Source: Bacilli bacterium
GTDB taxonomy: Bacteria > Bacillota_I > Bacilli_A > RF39 > UBA660
Reading direction: 5' to 3'
NCBI GenBank assembly: GCA_900758895.1
Contig: CAAETG010000201.1
Coordinates: forward strand, 1 to 6,803
Length of the DNA: 6,803 nt
Shown: positions 1 through 6,282 of the stretch, in pieces
Position numbering within the stretch: the first letter of the stretch is position 1
Layout: every line of letters starts with the position of its first letter
The notes under the pieces: generated by a model
The model's input: the letters and a program-made list of their open reading frames with translations, nothing else
What the model was told of the DNA's origin: nothing
The model's database searches: none
Made by a program: the position numbers and the translations under genes

Positions 1-2
1 AA

Positions 3-1553
3 TATCCAAATTTAGATGCGAATCAAAATGATGATATGGGAAGTAGTATTAGTGGAAACATTACGATAGAACAAGGAAATGAATATCAAAAACCAGTAAT
101 GAGCATGATAGGCTCAACTGTAAGTGGAAGTAATAACTGGTATACAAGCGCAAGCATTATCACCAATATAACTACTCAAACAAATAATTATGAAGCATAT
201 TATTGCACAACGACAAGTGATTCATGTACACCAGATGCACAAGCAAATGTAAGTAATAATAGTTTTACAACAGCACTATCATCAAATGCATCGCCACAAA
301 AAGTATGTGCCAGAGTAGTAGATGAATATAATCAAACAACAGAAGGATGTAGTGAAGCATATAATGTAGATACAACCAATCCAACCGTTTCTATTACAAG
401 TACAAATGCAACGGAAAATAGCATAAGTGTAACCGTAAGTGGATCAGATGCCCATAGTGGAATTAGCGGGTATCTATTTAGTAGTAATGGAGGAAGTAGT
501 TATACAACTGTATCATCAACTAATAGTAGCTATACTTACACATTTAATAATTTAGAAAGTGGAACAAATTATAATATAGCAGTACAATCAGTAGATAGAT
601 CTGGAAGAATATCTAGTAGAGTAACAAGAAACGTAACAACAGACGAATTAACAGCGGCAGATACAATATTAGCAAGCAGTATAGTTAATAGTGGAACACC
701 CGATTTTAGTCAAATAGCAACGACGGATGAGGGAATATATACAGCACAAGATAACTTAGGAACCAGCTATTACTTTAGAGGGGCAGTAGAAAATAATTAT
801 GTCCAATTTGCAGGATTTTATTGGAGAATTATACGTATTAATGGTGATGGATCTATCCGAATCATCTATGATGGAACAAGTGCCCATGCCAACGGAGATT
901 TATCTGGCGGTACAGATCGACAAATTCAATCAAGTAGTTTTAATCTTTATGACAATTATTCATATTATGTTGGTTACACATATGTTGCGTTATCACAAAG
1001 GCCAAGTACTCAAAATGGAGGGACAGCAAGTACTATAAAGGGCGTGTTAGATAGTTGGTATCAAGCAAATATTACAAATCAAGGCTTAGATGATAAAGTA
1101 GTAAGTGCACCAGGGTTTTGCAATGATAGAAATATGGCAAGTGGATACTCATGGAGTGCGCTACCAAATGGTGTGATTTATTATGCGACATATGGGAGAA
1201 TATCTTATTCTTATAAGACGCCAATATTAAAATGTGGTAATAGTTTGGATTTATATACTACAAAAGTGGGATTAATTACGGCCGATGAAGTGGCTATGGC
1301 TGGTGGTGTATATCAATCTACTAATAGTACTTTTTATCTAACTACGGGGTCTACGTACTTTACAATATCTCCATCATACCATTATTTAAGTGATAACTAT
1401 TCTAATGCTTATATATTTAATGTAAATTCAAATGGTTATTTTAGTGACAATTGGGCATCGCATTCTTATGGTGTACGTCCTGTTATAAATTTACGTGCAG
1501 ATGTCACATTAACTGGTTCTGGAACCATATCTGACCCTTATGTTGTTTCTTAG
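3..1553 (+). CDS. Large secreted/surface protein, C-terminal part (5' end outside window)
   Basis: The frame is open to the left edge, adding 11 codons (YPNLDANQNDD) before the ATG at 36. That ATG has no ribosome binding site, so this is the last 516 residues of a longer protein. Numbering from that Met, residues about 18-112 form an Ig-like beta segment with paired cysteines (C57/C64, C91/C105), ending in a CSEAYNVDTTNPTV linker. Residues about 115-203 look like an Fn3-type domain (GSDAHSGISGY, LESGTNYNIAV). Residues about 245-505 form one C-terminal domain: FYWRIIRINGDGSIRIIY, a cysteine pair C362/C400, VGLITADEVAMAGG, then an aromatic/Asn-rich stretch ending YGVRPVINL and GSGTISDPYVV. That ending recalls lectin-like or formylglycine-enzyme-like folds (DUF6273-type proteins), recognised from memory of the pattern. 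No LPXTG motif or C-terminal helix is present, so anchoring, if any, is N-terminal. Export is inferred from composition. A binding or adhesion role is plausible; the ligand is unknown. Confidence 0.8.
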   Translation, partial: YPNLDANQNDDMGSSISGNITIEQGNEYQKPVMSMIGSTVSGSNNWYTSASIITNITTQTNNYEAYYCTTTSDSCTPDAQANVSNNSFTTALSSNASPQKVCARVVDEYNQTTEGCSEAYNVDTTNPTVSITSTNATENSISVTVSGSDAHSGISGYLFSSNGGSSYTTVSSTNSSYTYTFNNLESGTNYNIAVQSVDRSGRISSRVTRNVTTDELTAADTILASSIVNSGTPDFSQIATTDEGIYTAQDNLGTSYYFRGAVENNYVQFAGFYWRIIRINGDGSIRIIYDGTSAHANGDLSGGTDRQIQSSSFNLYDNYSYYVGYTYVALSQRPSTQNGGTASTIKGVLDSWYQANITNQGLDDKVVSAPGFCNDRNMASGYSWSALPNGVIYYATYGRISYSYKTPILKCGNSLDLYTTKVGLITADEVAMAGGVYQSTNSTFYLTTGSTYFTISPSYHYLSDNYSNAYIFNVNSNGYFSDNWASHSYGVRPVINLRADVTLTGSGTISDPYVVS

Positions 1554-1563
1554 ATTTGCTAAT

Positions 1564-1597
1564 AAGTAGTTATCTAATTTTAGGTAACTACTTTTTT
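1564..1597 (+). terminator. Rho-independent terminator of the surface-protein gene
   Basis: Arms AAGTAGTTATCT (1564-1575) and AGGTAACTACTT (1582-1593) pair over 12 positions with a single T-G wobble. The loop is AATTTT, and the last two bases of the 3' arm run into a six-T tract ending at 1597. It lies 10 nt after the stop codon and separates the surface-protein transcript from the next gene. Confidence 0.9.
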
Positions 1598-1601
1598 CAA
1601 C

Positions 1602-1630
1602 TTGTTTTCTTTTTGTGATCATGCTAAAAT
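1602..1630 (+). promoter_or_regulatory. Extended -10 sigma-A-type promoter for the 188-residue protein
   Basis: The -35 box TTGTTT (1602-1607) is followed by a 17-nt spacer and the -10 box TAAAAT (1625-1630). A TG one base before the -10 box (1622-1623) makes it an extended -10 promoter. The predicted transcript start is near 1637, at or inside the ribosome binding site AGGTG (1636-1640), so the untranslated leader would be only about 10-12 nt. Confidence 0.7.
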
Positions 1631-1647
1631 GAAATAGGTGTAGTAAG

Positions 1648-2214
1648 ATGAAGTATATGGTGGATATTAATGATGATAATTGGATGATGGCTTCTTTATT
1701 CGAGCTATCTTTGATTGATAATGAAGATGATAGAAATAGGTATTGTGCGTATTATGAGGAAGAGTATCATCGCTTACAAGAGTTATATCCCGATATTTCT
1801 CTTTCTTATGGTTCTTCTATCCGGGAATTGTATTATTTATCTGAGAATGCTGGCTTAGAACATCAAAGTACTTATTTATTTCCTGGTGATACGGTTTTCT
1901 TTTATCCTAAAATGGAAGTATTAGTTGCTCATAAACAGTATACTTGTTATGTTAGTGGCGCTGTGATTCAGCCTGGAAGTGAATACATTCGATATAAAGC
2001 TTTTTTATATAATAAAACGAAAGAAAAGTCTTATGTTACTTTTGAATTTATCACAGAATTGGGTTGTACTTTTTCTTTTCCTACGACCTTAGAAGAATTT
2101 GAAATCTTATGTTCTCGTTTAGAACATGCTTATGAACTGGGATTAGAAAGCGAATATCAAATAGAAAGTTCTATTAAAGGGCCTCTTGTTCGAATGCTTA
2201 GAAGGAGAAAGTAA
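1648..2214 (+). CDS. Hypothetical cytosolic protein, 188 residues, family not recognised
   Basis: The ATG follows AGGTG (1636-1640) at 7-nt spacing and sits behind a good promoter. The gene is flanked by terminators on both sides, so it is probably transcribed alone. There is no signal peptide or membrane segment. The N-terminal 70 residues are acidic and probably helical (EEEYHRLQELY). Residues about 76-137 alternate hydrophobic and polar and look like a beta-rich core (FPGDTVFFYP, YTCYVSGAVIQPGSEYIRYKAFLYN). Residues about 147-170 form an acidic helix (TLEEFEILCSRLEHAYELG), and the tail is basic (RMLRRRK). Cysteines are C33, C100, C140 and C155. The C-x3-G-x-V-I-x2-G-x2-Y pattern at 100-113 faintly recalls treble-clef zinc motifs of the form CxxCxxxIxxGxxY, but the second cysteine is missing, so no metal site is claimed. 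Codon use and length look like a genuine gene. I cannot assign a function. Confidence 0.8.
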   Translation: MKYMVDINDDNWMMASLFELSLIDNEDDRNRYCAYYEEEYHRLQELYPDISLSYGSSIRELYYLSENAGLEHQSTYLFPGDTVFFYPKMEVLVAHKQYTCYVSGAVIQPGSEYIRYKAFLYNKTKEKSYVTFEFITELGCTFSFPTTLEEFEILCSRLEHAYELGLESEYQIESSIKGPLVRMLRRRK

Positions 2215-2247
2215 AAAAATGTCGAACGATTTTTCTTGCATATTTTC

Positions 2248-2287
2248 GCTCTTTCTTGTATGATAGATGCTCAAGAGAGCTTTTTTT
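2248..2287 (+). terminator. Rho-independent terminator after the 188-residue protein
   Basis: GCTCT-TT-CTTG (2248-2258, TT bulged) pairs with CAAGAGAGC (2272-2280), directly followed by seven T (2281-2287). A shorter competing hairpin, GCTC/GAGC with a 4-nt loop (2269-2280), uses the same 3' arm and T tract. The T tract overlaps the region where the next promoter's -35 box would lie. Confidence 0.75.
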
Positions 2288-2309
2288 CATGATTATATTT
2301 TGGTATAAT
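2281..2309 (+). promoter_or_regulatory. Extended -10 promoter of the ABC transporter operon
   Basis: A perfect TATAAT at 2304-2309 is preceded by TG at 2301-2302, giving the extended form TGGTATAAT. The hexamer 17 nt upstream is TTTTTT (2281-2286), a poor -35 box that coincides with the terminator T run, so the extended -10 element probably carries the promoter. The transcript should start near 2316, just before the ribosome binding site. Confidence 0.65.
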
Positions 2310-2318
2310 GATGTTAGT

Positions 2319-2326
2319 AAGAAGGA
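2319..2326 (+). promoter_or_regulatory. Ribosome binding site that fixes the ATPase start at 2332
   Basis: AAGAAGGA (2319-2326) lies 5 nt before the ATG at 2332. The upstream in-frame ATG codons at 2308 and 2326 are ruled out: the first is inside the -10 box, upstream of the expected transcript start, and the second overlaps the Shine-Dalgarno site itself. Confidence 0.7.
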
Positions 2327-2331
2327 TGTTT

Positions 2332-3246
2332 ATGAGCATATTAAAAGTAGAAAAATTATGTAAGAAAATAAGAAAAAGGGATATCTTAAAAGATGTATCT
2401 TTTGAAGTAAATGAAGGAGATATTTTGGCTTTTATTGGGCCTAATGGCGCAGGTAAGACTACTACTATTAAATGTGTTTTAGGTTTACAGAGAATAAGCT
2501 CTGGGCAAGTTTTTATCAATGGATATGATATTAATAAGGATTTTGTTCATGCCATATCAAAAGTTGGAGCTTTGGTAGAGGAGCCAGATGTCTATTTTTA
2601 TTTATCTGGATTAGAAAATTTAAAGATGCAAGCGAGGATGTATCCTCATGTTGTTATGGATGATATTTTAAGAGTTGTGGAATTAGTGGGATTAGAAGAT
2701 CGAATTCATGATAAAGTTAGTAAATATTCTCTTGGAATGAGACAAAGACTTGGTATTGCCATTGCTCTATTACATTCTCCTAATTTACTTTTACTGGATG
2801 AGCCTACAAATGGACTTGATCCAGAAGGAATTAAAGATTTAAGAATACTTTTAAAAAGACTTGCTAAGTCTGGAGTTGGTATTTTAATTTCTAGTCATAA
2901 TTTGAGTGAATTGGAGACTTTTTGTAATCGTGTTCTTATTATATCAAAGGGAGAAATATTAGAAGAGAGTTCCATTGAAGAGATTAAGAATTTGGATGAA
3001 AACAAATATATTTTAAAAGTAGATGATAGTCATGCGTGTAACCCTTATTTAGAAGAAAATGATCAAATATTAGATTCTCATTTTATTGAAGTGATTCGTG
3101 ATGAAGAAGAGATTGCAGCGTTTATTCGATGTCTTGTTATGCATAACGTTTCCCTTTATGAAGTGAAGAAGGAGAGTATGAGTTTAGAAGAAGCGTTTAT
3201 GAAAAGATCGGGTGGTGATGTAAATGATTCGCTTGATGAAAAATGA
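2332..3246 (+). CDS. ABC transporter ATP-binding protein, BcrA-like
   Basis: This is the nucleotide-binding subunit that powers the membrane partner encoded next. From the start at 2332 (MSILKVEKL) it has 304 residues, normal for the BcrA/lantibiotic-immunity type. All ATPase motifs are visible: Walker A GPNGAGKTT (36-44), signature SLGMRQRLG (133-141), Walker B LLLLDEP (152-158), D-loop NGLDP and switch His189 (SSHNLSE). The usual Q-loop glutamine is replaced by glutamate (LVEEPDVYFYLSG, E83/E84), as is common in BcrA-like ATPases. Residues about 210-304 form the usual variable C-terminal extension with the conserved-looking MSLEEAFM near the end. The stop TGA overlaps the permease start by 23 nt, which implies translational coupling. 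The substrate is unknown; export of, or resistance to, antimicrobial peptides is the typical role of this group. Confidence 0.93.
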   Translation: MSILKVEKLCKKIRKRDILKDVSFEVNEGDILAFIGPNGAGKTTTIKCVLGLQRISSGQVFINGYDINKDFVHAISKVGALVEEPDVYFYLSGLENLKMQARMYPHVVMDDILRVVELVGLEDRIHDKVSKYSLGMRQRLGIAIALLHSPNLLLLDEPTNGLDPEGIKDLRILLKRLAKSGVGILISSHNLSELETFCNRVLIISKGEILEESSIEEIKNLDENKYILKVDDSHACNPYLEENDQILDSHFIEVIRDEEEIAAFIRCLVMHNVSLYEVKKESMSLEEAFMKRSGGDVNDSLDEK

Positions 3247-4615
3247 AATTTTAAAATTAGTGAAAAAGAAAAGCTTTTATGTGGTTACTTTTATTTTTAT
3301 TTTATTTTGTATTTTAACAAATATTGTTTATCAAAGTTCTTTTGATTCTATTCAGGAAGAAGAAGTGGATGTAGAAGAAATAGAACTTGAAAATAAAGAA
3401 CTTGATTTAGAAAATAATGATGATTTACTTTTGTATGTTGAAAATTTAACTATATTAAAAATGGAAGAATTAAAACAAGAATATTCTAATTCATCTGCAG
3501 ATTATTTAATTGATCATTTCTTATATAATACGATTTATCATATGTATGAAGCAACTTATATTTTAGATGATGATGAGTTAGCACAAGCGTATTCTCTTCA
3601 ACTTGATGAGGAGGTAGAAAGGGTTTCTCGTGATGATTGGGAATCTTTTGTTCTAGAGCGTATTTCTTATTTAGAAGAAAGGATTGAAGAATCCGAAGGA
3701 ACCGAACAAGAGCGATATCAAGCCTTACTTGATTTGGCTATTTATCGTAGAGAAAATAAAGTAAATTATGATGAGGATTCTTATTTAAACCAAGCGCTTC
3801 TTTTTTTAGAAGAAAATACATTTGAATATGTGAATTTATTACATGATGATGATTTATCAAAAGAAGAAGAGAGTAGACTTTCTTTTTTAGAAGAAGAAAT
3901 GACAATTCGCAAGTATATTTTAGAACATCAAGAAGATATTTTAAATGATACGACTTTGCGAGCTGTTTTAATTAATTTTCCGGCCGAATTTGGATTGTTT
4001 ATTTTAATTTATGTTATTATGATTGCGGGATCTATTGTAAGTGAAGAATATACAAGAGGGACTATTAAATATTTATTGGTAAAACCATTTAAAAGAAGAA
4101 CTATATTAACGTCTAAACTTTTAGTTGTTTTGCTTATGATTCCTGTTATTATGCTATTTATGAGTGTGGTTGAAATTCTTTTGGGAGGAATTCAACTAGG
4201 ATTTGATTCTTTAAGTGTACCTGTTCTTTTATATGTAGATGGGACTATTACAATTTACTCTGTACTCGGTTATTTAGCAAGTTTGCTTCTTAGCTCTTTA
4301 CCAATGTATTTGGTGATTGGCATTTTAGGGTTCATGATTAGTACAATTACCTCATCTACTTCTGCAGCGATTACAATTAGTTTCTTGTTTTATTTATTAG
4401 GAAATGTAATTTCTAATTTAGCTCTTGTTTATGATTTGCCAATTTTTAAGGGCTTTGTTTCTCTTTATTGGGATTTTAGTTATCTGGTTAGTCATACTGG
4501 ACAACCTTATGGAGCAAGTATAGGACAGTCTATTTTGATTGTTGGCATTTATTTGGTTATTATGTTATGTATAGCTTATGTCACATTTGTGAAAAAGGAT
4601 GTAAAAAATATTTAA
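3224..4615 (+). CDS. ABC-2 type permease with large acidic external domain
   Basis: This is the membrane subunit for the preceding ATPase. The ATG at 3224 has GGTGG (3211-3215) 8 nt upstream and lies inside the ATPase gene; an in-frame ATG at 3236 (MKNEILKL) is an alternative. Six hydrophobic helices are visible at about 18-36, 253-272, 298-321, 346-373, 381-403 and 433-456. After the second helix comes the ABC-2 family element SEEYTRGTIKYLL-KPF-RR (273-292), the cytosolic coupling region. Between helices 1 and 2 lie about 215 residues, expected outside the membrane. They are strongly acidic and mostly helical or coiled-coil (EEEVDVEEIELE, YLEERIEESEG, RLSFLEEEM). A loop this large is typical of some bacitracin or peptide-type exporters and could bind cationic peptides, which is inference. 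The length, 463 residues, is normal for a permease carrying such a loop. Confidence 0.88.
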   Translation: MIRLMKNEILKLVKKKSFYVVTFIFILFCILTNIVYQSSFDSIQEEEVDVEEIELENKELDLENNDDLLLYVENLTILKMEELKQEYSNSSADYLIDHFLYNTIYHMYEATYILDDDELAQAYSLQLDEEVERVSRDDWESFVLERISYLEERIEESEGTEQERYQALLDLAIYRRENKVNYDEDSYLNQALLFLEENTFEYVNLLHDDDLSKEEESRLSFLEEEMTIRKYILEHQEDILNDTTLRAVLINFPAEFGLFILIYVIMIAGSIVSEEYTRGTIKYLLVKPFKRRTILTSKLLVVLLMIPVIMLFMSVVEILLGGIQLGFDSLSVPVLLYVDGTITIYSVLGYLASLLLSSLPMYLVIGILGFMISTITSSTSAAITISFLFYLLGNVISNLALVYDLPIFKGFVSLYWDFSYLVSHTGQPYGASIGQSILIVGIYLVIMLCIAYVTFVKKDVKNI

Positions 4616-4628
4616 AAGTTGTTATAAT
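4600..4628 (+). promoter_or_regulatory. Internal extended -10 promoter for the deacetylase
   Basis: A perfect TATAAT at 4623-4628 is preceded by TG at 4620-4621 (TGTTATAAT). The -35 candidate TGTAAA (4600-4605, 17-nt spacer) is weak. The -10 box sits 7 nt after the permease stop codon, and no terminator lies between the genes, so the deacetylase could be expressed both from here and by read-through from the transporter promoter. Confidence 0.55.
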
Positions 4629-4634
4629 AAATAT

Positions 4635-4643
4635 AGGTAGTGA
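4635..4643 (+). promoter_or_regulatory. Ribosome binding site that fixes the deacetylase start at GTG 4649
   Basis: AGGTAGTGA (4635-4643) matches 7 of 9 bases of AGGAGGTGA and ends 5 nt before the GTG at 4649. The earlier in-frame GTG at 4640 is part of this site and so is unlikely to be the start. Confidence 0.65.
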
Positions 4644-4648
4644 TTAAA

Positions 4649-5845
4649 GTGAAGTTCAAAGTATTTAAAATTATTTTTATTATTTTAATCGTTATACTAT
4701 TTGTAATAGCGACTTTTTTTCTCATTAAAGGATTAACTTTAGAAGAAAGTAAGCCAGATCAACCTTCGGTTCCTAGTACTTTAAAAGTAGATATCGAAGC
4801 AACGATTGAAGATATGAAAGAAAAAAATGGAGAACTTTTATATGAAAGTAGTGGTATTTTAGAATTTACTAATTTAGTTTTTTGCAATCAAGATCAAGAA
4901 AAATCTTATTTTATTGATCGAGAGACAGGGGAAAGTGTAGATTTTGAAGCTTTGATTAAAGATGGGAAAATGGATGAATTTCAAGCTAAAGAAAAAGAAC
5001 TATTGAATCTTAAATATCCGGAATTTATTGTTGATGGTATTTTAAATACTGATGGAACAAAGGTATATTATTTGAAAGAAAATGAGATGATTATCTATTA
5101 TGATCATTATACTTATGAATATGAATATCAAGATCAAGTATCTTTAACGATTAATTATAATGAAGTTCATGATTATTTAGATTTTACGCATATTTTAGAT
5201 AAAGAAAATACAAATGAAGATGGGTATCAATATAGTAAAGAGAAAAAAACAGTGGCAATTACATTTGATGATGGGCCTAGTGGTAAATATAATGCTAAGT
5301 TTTTAGATGTGCTTGCTAGAAATAAAGCTCATGCAACATTCTTTATGGTAGGAACGATGATGAATTCTTGTCAAAAATGTGTATTAGATACTTACAAATC
5401 GGGAAATGAAGTTGCCAGTCATACTTATAATCATATGAATATGAAGAAAAATAGTATTCAAGATGTGAATGAAAGTATAAAAAAGACAGATGATTTATTT
5501 TATCAAATTACAGGAGATCATATCAAATATGTTAGACCACCGTATGGGGCTTATAGTAAAGAAAATTTAGAAAATGTTAGTTATCCGCTTATATTATGGA
5601 ATTTGGATACAGAGGATTGGCGTTATCATGATGTTGATCATATTGTTAATTATGTGATGGAAAATATAAGCGATGGAGATATTATTTTGATGCATGAATT
5701 ATATGAGACTAGTTTGCAAGCTTTAGAAATATTACTTCCAAAACTTTATGCAGAAGGCTATCAAATAGTTAGTATCGGTGAACTTGCAGAGCTTCAAGGT
5801 AAGAATTTACAGTCTGGTCATGCTTATCGAGCTATGAAAAGTTAA
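4649..5845 (+). CDS. Membrane-anchored polysaccharide (peptidoglycan-type) deacetylase, NodB family
   Basis: A metal-dependent esterase that removes acetyl groups from N-acetylated sugars, most likely of peptidoglycan, outside the membrane. With the GTG at 4649 (MKFKVFKIIF) it has 398 residues. Residues 8-26 are one hydrophobic helix, acting as signal anchor. Residues about 45-182 form an N-terminal domain resembling the DUF3298/DUF4163 modules of PdaC-like enzymes (NTDGTKVYYLKENEMIIYY, SLTINYNEVHDYL). The catalytic domain spans about 200-385 with all five motifs: TFDDGP (205-210; D207 catalytic, D208 metal ligand), SHTYNH (H258 and H262 metal ligands), RPPYG (296-300), DTEDW (320-324) and LMH with catalytic H349. 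It therefore looks active. In related bacteria such enzymes confer lysozyme resistance. It lies 33 nt after the permease, and its stop shares TTAA with the convergent gene. Another acetylated glycan as substrate cannot be excluded. Confidence 0.92.
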   Translation: MKFKVFKIIFIILIVILFVIATFFLIKGLTLEESKPDQPSVPSTLKVDIEATIEDMKEKNGELLYESSGILEFTNLVFCNQDQEKSYFIDRETGESVDFEALIKDGKMDEFQAKEKELLNLKYPEFIVDGILNTDGTKVYYLKENEMIIYYDHYTYEYEYQDQVSLTINYNEVHDYLDFTHILDKENTNEDGYQYSKEKKTVAITFDDGPSGKYNAKFLDVLARNKAHATFFMVGTMMNSCQKCVLDTYKSGNEVASHTYNHMNMKKNSIQDVNESIKKTDDLFYQITGDHIKYVRPPYGAYSKENLENVSYPLILWNLDTEDWRYHDVDHIVNYVMENISDGDIILMHELYETSLQALEILLPKLYAEGYQIVSIGELAELQGKNLQSGHAYRAMKS

Positions 5846-6216
5846 ACAACACCAATGTCGGTGTCAGGATCTTCTCTGTTTAATTCGGCATATAATGCTA
5901 GTCCACCAGCAACAAGGAACAAAAGAGAGGCAATAAGTTGCACATGAGCACTTGTTACTTCTTTTTTGTTGCTTGATTCTCGTAATTCATGAACATTTTC
6001 ATAGCTAATTAATACAAAATATAAATAAATAAAGAAGGCAACACAAAAAATAGTAATATTTAATGTTTTAAATATTTTTTGTTTGCGATAATCACCGGTT
6101 TCTAAAAAATATTTTTCATAGGCATTTGAAAGAAGGGCAGCGATAATAATGAAAAAATAAACTACCCAAATAAAATTTTCTTCGCTAATTCTTTGTAATT
6201 TAATACCTATATTCAT
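5842..6216 (-). CDS. Small three-helix membrane protein of unknown function, 124 residues
   Basis: Read leftward from the ATG at 6216-6214 to TAA at 5844-5842. Three hydrophobic helices are visible at about 15-31 (WVVYFFIIIAALLS), 52-71 (ITIFCVAFFIYLYFVLI) and 91-111 (VQLIASLLFLVAGGLALYA). The loop after helix 1 is basic (RKQKIFK) and probably cytosolic; the C-terminus is acidic (NREDPDTD). No catalytic motif is recognisable. It resembles small conserved membrane proteins I have seen in related Firmicutes, but I have no name or function for the family. No clear Shine-Dalgarno site precedes the ATG, and the best -10 candidate (TATAGT, 6227-6222) would give an almost leaderless message. Its stop codon overlaps that of the deacetylase by 4 nt. 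It is likely a real gene because of the clean helix pattern and because the frame fills the space exactly. Confidence 0.72.
   Translation of the reverse strand: MNIGIKLQRISEENFIWVVYFFIIIAALLSNAYEKYFLETGDYRKQKIFKTLNITIFCVAFFIYLYFVLISYENVHELRESSNKKEVTSAHVQLIASLLFLVAGGLALYAELNREDPDTDIGVV
5848..5864 (-). terminator. Weak hairpin at the convergent gene ends, possible terminator
   Basis: ACACC (5849-5853) and GGTGT (5860-5864) pair around a 6-nt loop. On the minus strand the stem is followed by TTGTTTAAC and soon TTTT, a poor T tract. It lies inside the last codons of the minus-strand gene (DTDIGV). No better terminator is visible between the two convergent genes. Confidence 0.3.
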
Positions 6217-6255
6217 ATTAAACTATATGGATTTCTTATATTTTTCATGATATAG

Positions 6256-6282
6256 AAAAAGGAAGATTATTGTTCTTCCTTT
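6256..6282 (-). terminator. Rho-independent terminator, minus strand, at the end of the Rpn remnant
   Basis: AAAGGAAGA (6258-6266) and TCTTCCTTT (6274-6282) form a perfect 9-bp stem with a 7-nt loop. Read on the minus strand, the stem's closing T run extends to five T (6260-6256). The loop contains the remnant gene's TAA (6269-6267). It would stop leftward transcription coming from the Rpn gene before it enters the small membrane-protein gene. Confidence 0.75.

Noticed and set aside
36..38. ATG at 36 as the true start of the surface-protein gene
   Set aside because: There is no ribosome binding site, no signal peptide follows, and the frame is open to the window edge with similar composition; it is an internal Met.
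799..1038. 79-residue plus-strand frame inside the surface-protein gene
   Set aside because: It overlaps a well-supported coding frame, has no ribosome site and has no protein-like pattern; it is a shadow.
1316..1500. Diversity-generating retroelement variable region in the surface protein
   Set aside because: No template repeat or reverse transcriptase is visible in the window, so it is kept only as a question about the fold.
2308..2331. Longer N-terminus for the ATPase from ATG 2308
   Set aside because: That ATG lies in the TATAAT box and upstream of the expected transcript start; 2332 has a proper ribosome site and matches the usual family N-terminus.
2271..2519. 82-residue minus-strand frame over the ATPase start
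   Set aside because: It is antisense to the Walker A region and promoter of a clear ATPase; the frame arises from AT-rich complement.
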